DNA of 64,000 nt from Nannobrachium achirus (GCA_963921795.1 OY997655.1:9476544-9540543); one strand, 5' to 3'; shown: positions 52,600-63,307, counted from the stretch's first letter. The notes: generated from the sequence alone by a model not told the origin. Translations and numbers: made by a program.

Positions 52600-53548
52600 A
52601 AATGTTTGAGAACCACTGGTTTAAACGACATTTAGGAAGTAAGCCCAAAACAAGCAACTACAGTTTAAAATGAATTTAACCCTTTAACTGCAATATAAAT
52701 ATTTAAAAAGCAACTTTACGGAAGAAGTCTTTTATTACAAGCATACTTGACAATATTGCTCTGTGCCTGTACAGTACAGTCAGCTGAGCTGGGGTCATTT
52801 CCCCTGTGCTCTTCTACTCCCTTACACGCCGTTACAGTACGCATATTTATTCACAAACAACAAAACCCTGGCTGGTGCCTGCAGTGCATACTGGATAATA
52901 TTCCCATACCGTACATAAACTGCTCCGTTTGCCATGCGATGTCACTTTGTCATTTATTGGATGTGTCAGGTGTGCTGTTATGTGAAATGCTGTCGGTTTG
53001 TCATTTGCTGTTTTCATAAAAGAAGGGAAATGGGATTTAGGAAGTCAGCATTATGGAAGCATATACATGTCTGCAGTTATTATCAAGTACCTGCAAAGAA
53101 TATGTTTTGATACCGGAGCTAACAAGGCAACGTCGAGGCTATACCTTAATGTTGAGTGGAAGTTGCAATGTGCATAGATTAGGATACGTTTATTGACAAA
53201 CCATTGGGTGACCATTGAGTGAGCACATAGAAACAGCTGCTACCTTTATTTATTTTTATTTTGTATTTTTTGTTATTTTGTATTTTCACGTTTTTCAGAC
53301 AAACAAGCTGCTACCACGCATTTTAAATCAGAGAGTTCTTTTGGTATTTAAATCGTTTTGAGAAAAAAGACTGCAAAAGATTTGTTTAAAAAAGCATTAT
53401 TTAACATTTATCTAGGACACAATGTGACATAGATCTGTTTACACAATACTGTACTTTCTCCAACTCTATATTTTGTTCCAATTTTCAACAGTTTTTACTA
53501 TATTTTGACACTTGCTTTGGAAATGTTTTCTCATGCCAATAAAGCTCA
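52600..53548. other. No gene recognised
   Basis: GACATGAAAATGTTTGAGAACCACTGG at 52593-52619 is a hAT/family A core end. The 90-codon frame at 52747 is not recognised. From about 53230 T-rich sequence probably belongs to the LINE whose tail follows. Confidence 0.4.
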
Positions 53549-53587
53549 ATTGAATTGAATTGAATTGAATTGAATTGAATTGAATTG
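53500..53587 (+). mobile_element. LINE 3' end with (TTGAA)n tail
   Basis: CTTGCTTTGGAAATGTTTTC, CATGCCAATAAAGCTCAATT then (GAATT)n to 53587, a typical fish LINE 3' terminus with AATAAA. Coding part not identified. Confidence 0.65.
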
Positions 53588-53689
53588 ACATACAATCAAA
53601 AGCTAAATATCACCCTTAACCTGAGGCCGATTCTAGAAGTTTAATTTTAAGCTTAAGTTGAATTTAAAGTTTCTGAAAAACCTATGTTA

Positions 53690-53830
53690 TATCAGGGGTG
53701 ATCAAACCTTTTCATGTCAAGGACCCCCAAAAGTATATGTATTTGGCCACGGACCACCATTTTTCCAGAGATCCCCAGAAGCAAAGAATAAATAAAAAAT
53801 ATATAAAAATGTTCGCTTTAAAAAGGTAAG
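53690..53830. mobile_element. Family A core remnant
   Basis: CTTTTCATGTCAAGGACCCC, TATTTGGCCACGGACCACC, AGATCCCCAGAAGCAAAG and AAAATGTTCGCTTTAAAAAG. No hairpin remains. Confidence 0.75.
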
Positions 53831-55002
53831 AATGCAGTATTAGGCATACAGCATTACGCCTACAAATGAAAGCATTGTACTTCAAGTCACATTCCGAGCA
53901 GTCACAAGCAGTTCGATTTCAAAGGCACGCATGCAGGAGTCTTTATCAAGGACATGGACAAATAAATTACCAGTGGAGAAGATTGATGTGGCAGCTATCT
54001 TCAACAGTCTATACAGTACAGGCTACATCAATAATACTGCCAACGTGCATATTTGAAGATTGTTCTGCAGTAGAAAATATATATTTCAGTAACACGTTTC
54101 AGGGACAGAACAGCTGGCTCTTGGGAAGAAAATATTTTTTGCTAAGTAAGCAAGTTGGTAAGTATTAAGTAAAATGTATTCGTAGCACCTTTATATTCAG
54201 TCACAAAGTGCTTCACAACATTAAAGGCAGAACATATCAATAATAGAGTAAAAAAAGACACAACTAAAACAGCCGCATCAGACAGTGAAATTAAGGTAAT
54301 CAATACAATGCATGTCACAACTCAAAATCTGTACTTATAAAGAGCTATGTAAAGGCTGTCCACAAAGGCCACAGTACATCGGAAAGTTGCGTGCCGTATA
54401 CTTAACATTGGTCAGAGTGCACATGTTATGATGTTACCAACGAGAATCTGAATGAGGGAATTAAATAGCAAGGATGAGACTAGCAGGACACACTGCCAAA
54501 TACACCAAGAGCTTCCAGACAGCCAACTGGTGCTGTGGGAACCAACACATGGGCACCGGCCACGAGGACATTAACAGTTTTACTGCCAGATGTTGTTATT
54601 TATTTATTGGGTTTTGTGCCAGCAAAAGCACCTTACCTTTGCGATGTCATAGACAAAGATGTATTCATTTTTTTTTCATCATTATTATTTTCTTTTCTCC
54701 TTAAATAGGTGTACTTTCGCTATACTAGCAGTAGAGGGCAGCCTCATGCAAGAATTAATGTGAAATGGCCGCGGTAGGCTGCCGTCCTTCAAGGCCGCTC
54801 AATCGCTACAGAGCAATAGACCCAGAGAAAATAACAAGGTAGTGTTTTGTTACTCCATTGATGCTAACGTCCAGTGGGTTTTTGAGAGCACTTTTATGGG
54901 AGCTGTCTCTACGGTACACACCCGCGCGACCCCGTCCGGAGCAGTATAAGAGTTAAAGGGGAGAACCACTAATTTTTAACATTGAACTATGTCATTAATA
55001 TA
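53831..55002. other. No gene recognised
   Basis: About 1.2 kb. Frames of 100 (53866) and 76 codons (54474) lack recognised domains. T-rich tract at 54668-54705. Confidence 0.4.
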
Positions 55003-55355
55003 CGGTACACTCGTCCTAGACAATTTGCCCTCCTGGCCCCCAAACTGTGGAATAAACTCCCTGCTGCACTTAGAACTACAGACTCACTCCCTAGCTTCCA
55101 CCTTGGACTGAAGACTCACCTCTTCAGACTCCACCTAAACCCATAGCACTACTGTAACACTTCCCATCCCCTCAATGACCATACATGAAGCTAGATAGGA
55201 TTTTTAGGTTTTAGATTTTTTTTTTTTACTGATTAGGTGCGTCTAGGTCTAGCTTTATTATTTTTTTCTAGATTGATATTCCTATGCATTAATTACCTGC
55301 TTATTGTAAATTGCTTTGGATTAAAAGCGTATGCTAAATGCCTAAACTGTAAACT
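55003..55355 (+). pseudogene. L2-like LINE ORF C-terminus and 3' tail
   Basis: From 55003 to the stop at 55144-55146, 47 codons read QFALLAPKLWNKLPAALR and SLPSFHLGLKTHLFRLHL, the conserved C-terminal signature of L2-type reverse transcriptases in fish. The 3' region follows, ending ATTGTAAATTGCTTTGGATT, AAAAGCGTATGCTAAATGCC. No ATG; 5' truncated. The same tail appears reversed at 41245 and 51364. Confidence 0.8.
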
Positions 55356-55697
55356 GTACCTTTGAGTTAAGTGGACATGTTTACACAGAGGACTAATTCT
55401 GTCAACGCCAATGCTGCTTTGAAGTTCAGGAGAGTTTGGAAAGAAGGCGATTCTCCTGAACGCTGCCTACGGGAAGTTCGGGTATGGCATGGAAAGGGGG
55501 GTGGGGCTGGGGGTCATTTGCATTTCTTTAACCACAGTACCAGGGACGTGCTGGGCCCCTGATTCAGCCTGGGAAAAAGAGTTGCAGAGGCCCTCATTGC
55601 GCGCTATAGAGAGAGATCTCTCTCTATAGCGCTGCTGCTACTCAAAGATTTGCCATTTCAGATCATGACAAGTGACCAGGCCAATTACATGAGTTAT
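55356..55697. other. No gene; small inverted repeats
   Basis: GTTCAGGAGA/TCTCCTGAAC (55422, 55451) and CGCTATAGAGAGAGATCTCTCTCTATAGCG (55601-55630, perfect palindrome). A 63-codon frame at 55371 spans the first but is not recognised. Confidence 0.6.
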
Positions 55698-55701
55698 ATT
55701 T

Positions 55702-55958
55702 CGTCGTTGTCGGGTGGAAACCTTGTATGTCCAAAACTGTTTGCTTTGTATTTATCATTTTAAAAATTATTTAAACTAGTGAAAACAGCCGATCTACAAG
55801 CACACAACGCCTCGCACCGCGAGGCGTTGTGTGCTTGTAGATCTGCTGTTTTCACTAGTTTTGTGCGACGGCCTTGTATGATGAAGCAGGGCTTTGCTTT
55901 GCGAAAAAATGTACACATTTGAAACTTGGATATACAAGGTTTCTGCCCGACAGTGACG
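55702..55958. mobile_element. Family B hairpin element, best copy, ATTT-flanked
   Basis: Ends CGTCGTTGTCGGGTGGAAAC and, on the other strand, CGTCACTGTCGGGCAGAAAC. ATTT flanks both sides (55698-55701, 55959-55962). Hairpin 55776-55858 is essentially perfect from ACTAGTGAAAACAGC to GCTGTTTTCACTAGT with tip CCTCGCACCGCGAGG. Confidence 0.92.
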
Positions 55959-56394
55959 ATTTACTTTGTTGGCCGCCCAACAAATTTTATTTAAATTTTT
56001 TTCCTAATGGCCGGCCTGGACCGGCTGGTAATGAACCGGCCGTTCGGGAGTTGTCCCGCTTCTCCCAATGGCCAGCACGTCCCTGCACAGTACAAACTGA
56101 ATTCATGCTCTGGAGAGGGCAGGGTCTTTTTTACAGACGTGTAAAAGGGCAAGAGCTCAAGTAAGGCCCCTTTGATGTTTATGTGTGCGCGTGCCTGGTA
56201 TATCTATATAACGCTCGGGAATTGAACCGCGTGGAAAAGCCAACATCTAAACCACCAGTCTAAGGGGGAATTCCCCCTTGGCCGGGGGAGATGTATACAG
56301 TATATGAGAGGCTATTGGTTTTCAGGCAGATTGATGCTCTGAGCAACTACTGCTGCATAATAAAATAACATGGTTCACGCACTGCTGGTAAATA

Positions 56395-56565
56395 TGCTCT
56401 ACTTGTGTGTATGTTTTTCCGTTAAAGTAAAGCCCTGCTTCATCATACAAGACTGTCGCACGAAGCTAGTGAAAATAGCCGTTCTACGAGCACACAACGC
56501 CTCGCGGTGCGAGGCGTTGTGTGCTTGTAGATCGTCTATTTTCACTACTTTGAATCATTTTTAAA

Positions 56566-56604
<39 letters not shown>

Positions 56605-56975
56605 CCTTTATTATCCCAAAGGGGAAAATCAGTCTCCCAGGCAGAGGCAACACAGCAGTTTAAGGCTAACAAAGTTATAGTGAAGTATGAAAAATAAAAA
56701 AGGTACTGTTGTGTACAGTCAAAAAGAGCAAGACAAAGTGTAAAAAAAAAAAACATTCAACGCCCTTAAATGTCATCACACACAAATAGCAATACTTAAA
56801 GCACAACTTTTGCAGTGCCAAACAAAAGTGTTCATACTGTAACAGTCAATGCTAGTTAGTGGTGCAACACAAGTATCTTACATCCATTTCAAACACAGCA
56901 ATAGTACTCAATACAACCTAATACAAAACGACGGTTTTGGACATACAAGGTTTCCACCCGACAACAACGATATGC
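56395..56975. mobile_element. Family B element split by an (ATAG)n-tailed LINE fragment
   Basis: Left part 56395-56570 includes CCCTGCTTCATCATACAAGA and hairpin 56466-56548 (CACAACGCCTCGCGGTGCGA...). The right terminus GGACATACAAGGTTTCCACC with CGACAACAACGATAT is at 56938-56973. Sequence 56571-56925 is the insertion. Confidence 0.8.
56567..56925 (-). mobile_element. Probable LINE 3' end, minus strand, with (ATAG)n tail
   Basis: On the minus strand CCCCTTTGGGATAATAAAGG is followed by (TATC)n (plus-strand GATA run 56567-56603), a common fish LINE 3' tail. Internal sequence is AT-rich without an identifiable ORF. Confidence 0.55.
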
Positions 56976-57353
56976 TCTGCGTGTTTGCTTGCACGTTTCA
57001 ATCAGATTGATCTCCTTGGCTTCAGGAGCCTCTAGCGAAAGGAGATGTGTGGACCTTGATCCCTGGCTGAAGGAGATGTGTGTGGACCTCGTTTTATTCA
57101 TGATAAGAACGTTATCGCATCATAAAGACAAGTTGTTGTAATATGTGCTGTACGAAGCTTTTGACCCTCATCATCTCAGTATCTGTACTTAATCCGATGA
57201 GATTAGCTCTGGACACACGTGGAAACGCATGCACACACACACACATATACTGTATGTTTCACATAGATGGCTGCTGTGTCGCAAGACAAATTTCAACTGA
57301 CAATAAATAATATCATCTCATGTTCTTGTACAAAAAGACAGAATTTTGACATT
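56976..57353. other. No gene recognised
   Basis: GGAGATGTGTGGACC and GGAGATGTGTGTGGACC repeat at 57042 and 57071. Otherwise nothing. Confidence 0.45.
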
Positions 57354-57540
57354 CTGCACAAGGAGTACTTTTACTCTCTGTACTTGCTCTTGTACTTTTA
57401 CTCAAGTACACTTTGAACACCAACATTTTACTTGAGTATTTGAGTATTATTTCTTGATGAGTAACTGAGTATTTCTTCATTGTCATAAATGACGATATTA
57501 CTCAAGTAAACGGTTTGAGTACTTAATCTTCCACCACCAT
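57354..57540. mobile_element. AGTACT-rich hAT remnant
   Basis: TGTACTTTTACTCAAGTACA, TTTTACTTGAGTATTTGAGT and the end AATCTTCCACCACCATG, which on the other strand resembles CAGTGGTGGAAGA. Confidence 0.65.
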
Positions 57541-57562
57541 GCATGCTTGCGCCATGCTCACG

Positions 57563-57582
57563 CACGCACGCACGCACCCACG

Positions 57583-57614
<32 letters not shown>

Positions 57615-57615
57615 G
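57563..57615. repeat. (CGCA)n/(CA)n microsatellite
   Basis: GCACGCACGCACGCACCCAC followed by about fifteen CA units. Confidence 0.95.
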
Positions 57616-57785
57616 ATAGATAGCGAGCCATACTGTAACAAATAAAAAACGACACTTAATCACTCTTAAGCAGCGTAATCATATAAATATGTTTGCATGC
57701 CTTCATGTACATTTCTCCTTATCACAGCTCTGTGCAAACGGAGCACACTCTCATTTACAGTGCGTCTGTCATCTGCTGCTCCCTG

Positions 57786-58042
57786 CCTCCTCGCGCCTCT
57801 CCTCTCCTCTCCTCTCCTCTCCTCGCGCCTCTCCTCTCCTCTCCTCTCCTCTCCTCTCCTCTCCTCTCCTCGCGCCTCTCCTCTCCTCTCCTCTCCTCTC
57901 CTCTCCTCTCCTCTCCTCTCCTCCTCGCGCCTCTCCTCTCCTCTCCTCTCCTCTCCTCTCCTCTCCTCTCCTCTCCTCGCCTCGCCTCGCCTCGCCTCTC
58001 CTCTCCTCTCCTCTCCTCTCCTCTCCTCTCCTCTCCTCGCCC
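57786..58042. repeat. (CTCTC)n pentanucleotide array with periodic CGCG interruptions
   Basis: CTCTCCTCTCCTCTC-type repeats broken by CTCGCGCCT at about 57791, 57823, 57870 and 57924 and by CTCGCCTCGCCTCG at 57977-57996. One strand is nearly pure pyrimidine. All long Ser/Leu/Pro or Arg/Glu/Gly frames here are artefacts. Confidence 0.97.
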
Positions 58043-58228
58043 GCCTGCTGCTTTCTCTCAGTCATGACTCACGTCTTCATAGCCACGTAAACGTGGGCTC
58101 CAGCAAACGTATAGTCACAGCACGCGCCTGATAAACGTCACGACACCGTAGGTGACACCTCCTTGGCGATGAGCTCACGCTTGTATTTAGAAGGGCAATC
58201 TAAGAAAAGACATCATTTATGTACTGTA

Positions 58229-59158
58229 CACTCTAAAAACTGCTGGGTCAAAAACAACTCAACTTGGGTTATTTTTAATCCAACTCACGGGTCAAATAGG
58301 GACCGATGCCAGGTTTGGTTATTTTAACGCAAGAAATTTGGTTATGAATGTTGACCCATAATTTGGGTCAAATAAATAACAAAATGATTTGTTTAAAATG
58401 ACCCAAGATTGTAGTCAATATAACCCAGGTTTTGGGTTGAGTGGGCTAAATGAATACAACCTACATATGCATGGTCTGGAGAATGACAATGCCAATATTA
58501 TCTGACATTAACATAAAATCAGAAATGTTTCAGGGTTTCTTCTCAGATGATTTGTTCAAAGTTTAGTAACATCAACATAAAAGTGCATAATTAAATATAT
58601 ATGCAACAATGTTGATATTACTATAATCAGAATAGTTTAGAGAAGATAATCAAAATAATCTCAAAATTACCATGAGTTCTTCTCTTTCAGACCAGCTGGG
58701 GGAGGGAGCTCAACCCTAAGCTAGCAGCCAAGCACTTACGGTTAGGGTTTAGGCTCAAATACTGACAAATCAAATTCAGAAATATGACAGTCAGCTTGCC
58801 GAGACAGACACATGGATATGCCATATTTAGCATTTTTAGCTCCCAACAGCTTAGAAAATGTCTCTGGAAACCTAGACAAATGCTTTTCCCAGCATGCTTT
58901 GCAAACAGGTTCATGGTGCCTGTCCCCTGATTGGCCCAAAGCTAGACCACTGACCCAAGTATATGGGTTACCACTAACCCCAAAAACGGGTCACCCCCAG
59001 ATAAATATTACCTAACTCGAACAACCCTGGAATTGGGTCAAAATAATATCCCAATAACTCAAGGAAGGGTTGTGGCTCTGAGAAATGACCCCGAAATTTG
59101 ACCTAACACAAATGACCCATGATTTGGGTCAAGAAATGACCCAAGAGTTTTTAGTGTG
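58229..59158. mobile_element. 930-bp TIR element (CACWCTAAAAACT ends) full of GGGTCA motifs
   Basis: Ends CACTCTAAAAACTGCTGGG and, on the other strand, CACACTAAAAACTCTTGGG, both preceded by GTA; the target may be TA. TTGGGTCAAA-type phrases recur at both sides (58250-58440 and 58980-59150). Terminal CAC recalls CACTA/Chapaev-type elements (inference). No transposase; 60-75-codon frames in the middle are unrecognised. Confidence 0.78.
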
Positions 59159-59243
59159 TACTGTACTCTGTCGTCTGTCTAGAGAGGAGGGTAAAGTCAA
59201 CTGAAAAGCCAGTCCGCGGGCACTGCAAACTCAGTGTATGAAG

Positions 59244-59800
59244 TAGAGATGGGATCGGGCCCATTTTTTTCTGTCCGTTCCGAACCCGTGTCCGACAGTT
59301 TTTTGTCCGACCCGAATCGACGTCCGAGCATTAAACATTAAAATGCGTCCGACCCGCGCCGAGGCCCGACCCTTATGTTTCCAACGCTTTTTCCCCTCCT
59401 TTCTTTTTCTTTGAGGAAGCCACTGATTTACACTCACTAGCAAACTTGTTCTAATGTGCAGTGCATGCAGCAAGCCTGCTTGTTACCCTTAATGTGAATA
59501 TTAAGCCACACTCTGTGGCTTGTGAAAGTGTTTAAATAGTAGGCTATGTCGATTATTAAATAATACAAATAATAACGTGCGCTGCGCTGCGCTGGACGTC
59601 TGACTGCAATTTTCTGCGCCTGGAAAATAGCAGATCTACAAGCTCACAACGCGTCGCGGATGCGAGGCGTTGTGAGCTTGCAGATCAGCCACATTTTGTC
59701 ACGGAACGCGCCGTGATGAAGAAGTATAAGCCAGCAAGCGTCTGACCCGGCCCGGAGCCCGTCGGGCCCCGCGGGTTTTCAGTCGGGTATCCCAGCTCTA
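59244..59800. mobile_element. hAT-like element with central hairpin
   Basis: Ends TAGAGATGGGATCGGGCCC and, on the other strand, TAGAGCTGGGATACCCGAC. CCGACCCG-rich subterminal regions. Hairpin 59622-59697: GGAAAATAGCAGATCTACAA with stem CAACGCGTCGC against GCGAGGCGTTG. No exact 8-bp duplication (GTATGAAG and ATGAGTAG). Confidence 0.78.
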
Positions 59801-60044
59801 ATGAGTAGCACGGCTTGAGTGTGGCAAGTCGTGCGGCAAGCTGATGGTAGGTGTGGCGCTCCACCTCAGCAATCCATCTCCCAGCAGAGGTCTAGTGCAT
59901 TGTAACGGAGACAGACTCCCGTGTGTTACACAAAAACAAATGGGTGTCCATTTTAGACCATGTGTGTTGTCCAAATCCATTTGCACTGACTGTCCAGTGC
60001 ATTCAACCCACAAGCCTTTCAGAGCAGAGAGCGGTCAGCTCTTG
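59801..60044. other. No gene recognised
   Basis: Frames on both strands (59798-60200) overlap antisense; neither is recognised. Confidence 0.4.
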
Positions 60045-60820
60045 AAGCCCCCCAAGGGGAGAGCAGTTAGGGGTCCAGTAGTCTGGGATCACTTCACTTT
60101 TCTGACTTGTAAACGGTCTGGAGCGGAAACCACAACACGTCATGTTGTAGTACTCAAAGACTACAATTTGTCCGGAACTATCGACCGGAAACAGTTTTAA
60201 CCCAAAATAATTCCTGTGCGCTCAAGGACATACTTTTAGGTCCTACCTAATAAACTCCTTGATGCGGAGTAGTTTTGCTTTTGAAAAATGTGTTTGGGAT
60301 ATGCATCTTTTATTCCAACTCGTAGCGACTGGCAAGACTACACTAGGCTACTTTTGGACCCCATTAAATCTAGTAAACATGATTTCAATCGCGATTTTGC
60401 ATGTTCCACCCCCCATACAACCCCATCTTTCATACAGGGCAGCCATCTTTGCTTACATAACATGTAACATAATGGCTATTTTCTCAAGAATGCCTGAACG
60501 GATTTCCAATCTGATTTTTTGGTTTGAAAGCTGTGAACAGCCTGCACTAACATGGTGCATGATCTGTGCATGGGCGTGCATGATCCGTGCACTATAAATT
60601 ACATGGAAGTCTATGGAGACTTATGGCAGGGAGATCCCAAAGAAGGCATATTTAAATGGCAGTAAATGTGTTAATAGGGATTGGGGAAACAAACGGAGGG
60701 AACCAAATCAAAGCGACGCCGCTTCTTCTAGTGGTTTCCGCGCTTTAGGCGGAAACCAAACGGCCAGTTGTGAACGAACACCAGGCTTTCCCCCAGAAAG
60801 CCTGGTAGGCGAGGTTAGGG
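60045..60820. mobile_element. Family F copy 3 (reversed) interrupted by the TTAA-type element body
   Basis: Runs CAGTAGTCTGGGATCACTTC, AGTTTTAACCCAAAATAATT, GTGCGCTCAAGGACATACTT (the empty hAT site), GCATCAAGGAGTTTATTAGG in reverse, and ends with the CCAGGCTTTC..GAAAGCCTGG hairpin (60782-60806). Sequence 60353-60672 is foreign. Confidence 0.82.
60353..60672. mobile_element. TTAA-type element, left-truncated second copy
   Basis: GGACCCCATTAAATCTAGTA, CAATCGCGATTTTGCATGTT and CAAGAATGCCTGAACGGATT match 19290-19450. The right end TGGCAGTAAATGTG is followed by TTAA, where the F sequence of copy 1 also has TTAA, consistent with insertion at TTAA. The left terminus is lost together with about 9 bp of F. 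Confidence 0.75.
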
Positions 60821-60880
60821 GTCCAGTGCCTTGCTCAAAGGCACTGCAGGAATGGAACTGGCAACCCTTACATCCACTTC

Positions 60881-60912
<32 letters not shown>

Positions 60913-60960
60913 AAGCTGCACCAAAGCAAACCAACAGCTGCTGCGTCCTCCTGAGCCACT
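60808..60960. repeat. Fish-SINE-like phrase with poly-C tract
   Basis: GGGGTCCAGTGCCTTGCTCA and GAATGGAACTGGCAACCC resemble a widespread fish SINE segment. A run of 29-30 C lies at 60882-60911, then GAAGCTGCACC. Poly-C length is error-prone in sequencing. Confidence 0.6.
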
Positions 60961-61113
60961 GGCACTAATAGAAGGGGAGCTTTTAGGATCACCGCAGGGA
61001 TTACTAAACACAACACAAATCCCTTCTGGAAGTGGATGACTGAGGAGAAAAGACACAACGCACTCATTTTCATCCCGTCATCATCAGCACCACCACCACC
61101 AGCCCTCCCTTCG

Positions 61114-61142
61114 TCTCCTCTCCTCTCCTCTCCTCTCCTCTC
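61114..61142. repeat. Short (CTCTC)n
   Basis: CTCCTCTCCTCTCCTCTCCT, similar in unit to 57786-58042. Confidence 0.9.
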
Positions 61143-61213
61143 TGGCTGGCTTATGCTGCTGTGCTGCTGGAAAAACTGGAAAGAAAGAATAAAATGAAAT
61201 TCAGCTTTCCGTA

Positions 61214-61292
61214 TTGTGGGGAAACCAGCTCAGTGGTATAATGTCCACCCTGAGATTGGGAGGTCAGGGTCTGATCCCCAGCATGTCCCTTA
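61214..61292 (+). mobile_element. tRNA-like sequence (SINE head or tRNA pseudogene)
   Basis: ACCAGCTCAGTGGTATAATG is a good A box (TRGCNNAGTGG). GAGGTCAGGGTCTGATCCCC (61259) is a weak B box (GGTTCGATCC expected). Spacing is tRNA-like but the TTCGA core is TCTGA, so a functional tRNA is unlikely. Confidence 0.5.
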
Positions 61293-61440
61293 AGGGCCTC
61301 AACGAAGAAATGGACATTCGCCCATTTCTATGACACAGTTCCTGGTCTTATTTATTATTTTTGTCGTCCCCCATTACTTGGTCTCAAGTTTCTTATAGTG
61401 CTCGCTTTGTATAGGTGTAGAATAATGGAGGTGCCTTATA
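61293..61440. other. No feature recognised
   Basis: Probably the body of the element beginning with the tRNA-like head; no second copy to compare. Confidence 0.35.
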
Positions 61441-61925
61441 GGTACACACTTTATGACGGCTTCTAGCCTGATGTCAGTGTCGTCCACCTATGGAGTTATA
61501 CTCCTTATTTCAACTGTTTTTGATTCGTCCGCCAAGGCAACGCGGAGACCCCACCCCTCATTTCTCACATGCCCCTCCTCTAGTGCCACCTTCAGGCCGA
61601 TTTTTAAAACACATTTTTGGACACTGCTCCTACAGTTTTTGCCCTAAAATCACGCAAATCGCTACACAGTATGTCTACACTCATCCCATCAACATGAATC
61701 TGTCCCATATAGCGCCACCTTCAGGCCGATTTTTAAAAACACATTTTTGGACACTGCTCCTACAGATTTTGCCCTAAAATCACGAAACTCACTACACAGC
61801 ATGTCTACACTCATGTCATCAACATGGATCAGGAAGATTTTGGAAAAACACATTTTTGCCCTATTTGTGGAGATAAGCGACCTACGGTCGCTTATCTCCC
61901 GATTAGGGAGTCTTACTGGTGTTAG
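61441..61925. repeat. Family K repeat, copy 2 (reverse of 12605-13038)
   Basis: GCCAAGGCAACGCGGAGACC, TAGTGCCACCTTCAGGCCGA, CTACACAGTATGTCTACACT and AACATGGATCAGGAAGATTT reproduce copy 1 reversed, with both 130-bp units. It ends at a palindrome GAGATAAGCGACCTACGGTC/GCTTATCTC (61870-61898), absent from copy 1 at that point. Confidence 0.88.
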
Positions 61926-62008
61926 TTTGTTTACTGTTGAGTGAGAGAACGATGTTGCACATTAATTTAATCATCTGGGGACCCCCCAAAGTAATTTGGC
62001 GACCTCCA

Positions 62009-62290
62009 TGGGCGGCATAGCTCAAGGGTAGAGAAACCGTTATTAGAGCACGAAGGGTTCCCGAAGGGTTCCCAGTTCAAATCCGGGCTCCCCCTGAGTT
62101 AATGTCGAAGAGTCCTTGGGCAAGACTCTGAACCCCTAATTGCTCCCGGTGAGCAGGTTGGTGCCTTGCATGGTTTCCTCCGCCACTGGTGTATGAATGT
62201 GTGCGTGAATGGGTGAATGTAATGCACAATCTAAAGCGCTTTGAATAAAAGCGATATATAAATGCACCATTTACCATTTTACCATTTACC
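62009..62290 (+). mobile_element. SINE family G, nearly complete
   Basis: The tRNA-like head GGGCGGCATAGCTCAAGGGT has B box CAGTTCAAATCCGGGCTCC (62070). Then GAGTCCTTGGGCAAGACTCT, GAGCAGGTTGGTGCCTTGC, GAATGGGTGAATGTAATGCA and tail ATTTACCATT repeats. A tandem GAAGGGTTCCC lies before the B box. Confidence 0.85.
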
Positions 62291-62330
62291 ATGGGGGTCC
62301 CGACCCACAGGTTGAGAACCACTGCTCTAC
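62291..62330. mobile_element. hAT right-end fragment
   Basis: GGGGGTCCCGACCCACAGGT and TGAGAACCACTGC: the end of a CAGTGGTTCTCAAC-type hAT directly following the SINE. Confidence 0.65.
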
Positions 62331-62604
62331 AGCCTCCATGCCCGGGGGTCCCGTGGGGGCTGTAAATGAGGCCTTCATCGACTGGCTTCGGGAGGATCAG
62401 GTTGAAGCAACTTAAGGAGGGTCCGCTAAACCCCACCCATAAACCATCAGCCCGCTGTCTGCTCTTAGCTGTCTCGCCCCAAGCGGCAAGTTCCCCTCGC
62501 TGGATGAAGCCAATGCGGAAAGTATCAATTAATGTGCCTATTATGCCTATTATGTGTTTCATATAATTAAAATAAAAGGGTGTTTTCCCGAACCCCACAT
62601 GTGT
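62331..62604. other. No gene recognised
   Basis: The 173-codon minus frame (62077-62598) covers SINE G and this stretch. Its translation over the SINE is not a protein family, and the rest is unrecognised. Confidence 0.45.
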
Positions 62605-62690
62605 CCGGGTAGCTCAGACGGTAGAGCAGGGTTCCCCAATAGCCATTTGCGGCCCGCGGGGGGCTACTGTCTGGCCCCCACCAACCCCAG
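62605..62690 (+). mobile_element. tRNA-like A-box fragment fused to a hAT end
   Basis: GGGTAGCTCAGACGGTAGAG is a clean tRNA-derived SINE start. Before any B box it runs into CAGGGTTCCCCAATAGCC with TTTGCGGCCCGCGGGGGGC, typical of a hAT terminus. Confidence 0.55.
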
Positions 62691-62732
62691 TAATAATGGT
62701 GGTATAAGAACAGCAACAGCACTAGTATATCG

Positions 62733-62872
62733 TCATTGTCGGGTGGAAAACCCTTATCTCACAATGTGTACGTTCTTTCGCAAGGTAAAGCTCTGCTTCA
62801 TCAAACAAGGCCATCGCACAAAAGTAGTGAAAACAGCAGATCCACAAGCACACAACGCCTCGCAGTGCGAGG
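62733..62872. mobile_element. Family B left half, cut at the hairpin tip
   Basis: CGTCATTGTCGGGTGGAAAA, TAAAGCTCTGCTTCATCAAA, AGTAGTGAAAACAGCAGATC and CACAACGCCTCGCAGTGCGA. Immediately after the inner stem the sequence switches to family E (AAACAACCCTTAAACAG). Confidence 0.8.
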
Positions 62873-63120
62873 CGAAACAACCCTTAAACAGTGGTAAATC
62901 AGCCAACAACCCACAACCCTCGAATGGTAAATTGCTTTTCTAGCACTTCTACCATATAAATGAAAGAAAACAAAGTTGTAACTTGCAAGGTTATTTAGTT
63001 ATACAACTGCAACACAGTTGGGGTCCATGAGCCAACTCAAGGTTGTTGACTGATTTACCACTGTTTTCAGCCAATCAGAATCCAGTATCTGAACATGTGA
63101 CCACAAAAAGTGGTTGAAAT
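62873..63120. mobile_element. Family E element, copy 2 (ends inverted)
   Basis: AACAGTGGTAAATCAGCCAA (62886) and TTGACTGATTTACCACTGTT (63045) face each other as inverted ends. The interior CTTCTACCATATAAATG is reversed relative to 26411-26440, then GAACATGTGACCACAAAAAG follows. Confidence 0.75.
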
Positions 63121-63307
63121 TACACTTGATTTCATTATTACATCAGTAGTCATTGTCATACATACATGTATGCATATTTTGACTTTTTGGGACAAATGTG
63201 GCCAAACATCAAAAATGTTACTGGTACAAACCACCTTCCACCACCTTCCAGTCAAATGGTGCCATCCTGAGACTTTTGCACTCCAGGAATGGGGACGTGC
63301 GGTTCTC

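Noticed and set aside
57689..58131. Ser/Leu/Pro-rich frames up to 144 codons
   Set aside because: All three forward frames stay open because the sequence is a CTCTC pentanucleotide repeat; no biased codon use or start context.
61214..61292. tRNA gene
   Set aside because: A box is good but the B box core TTCGA is replaced by TCTGA and no full cloverleaf could be drawn.
62077..62598. 173-codon minus-strand frame
   Set aside because: Covers SINE G and a hAT fragment; no recognisable domain.
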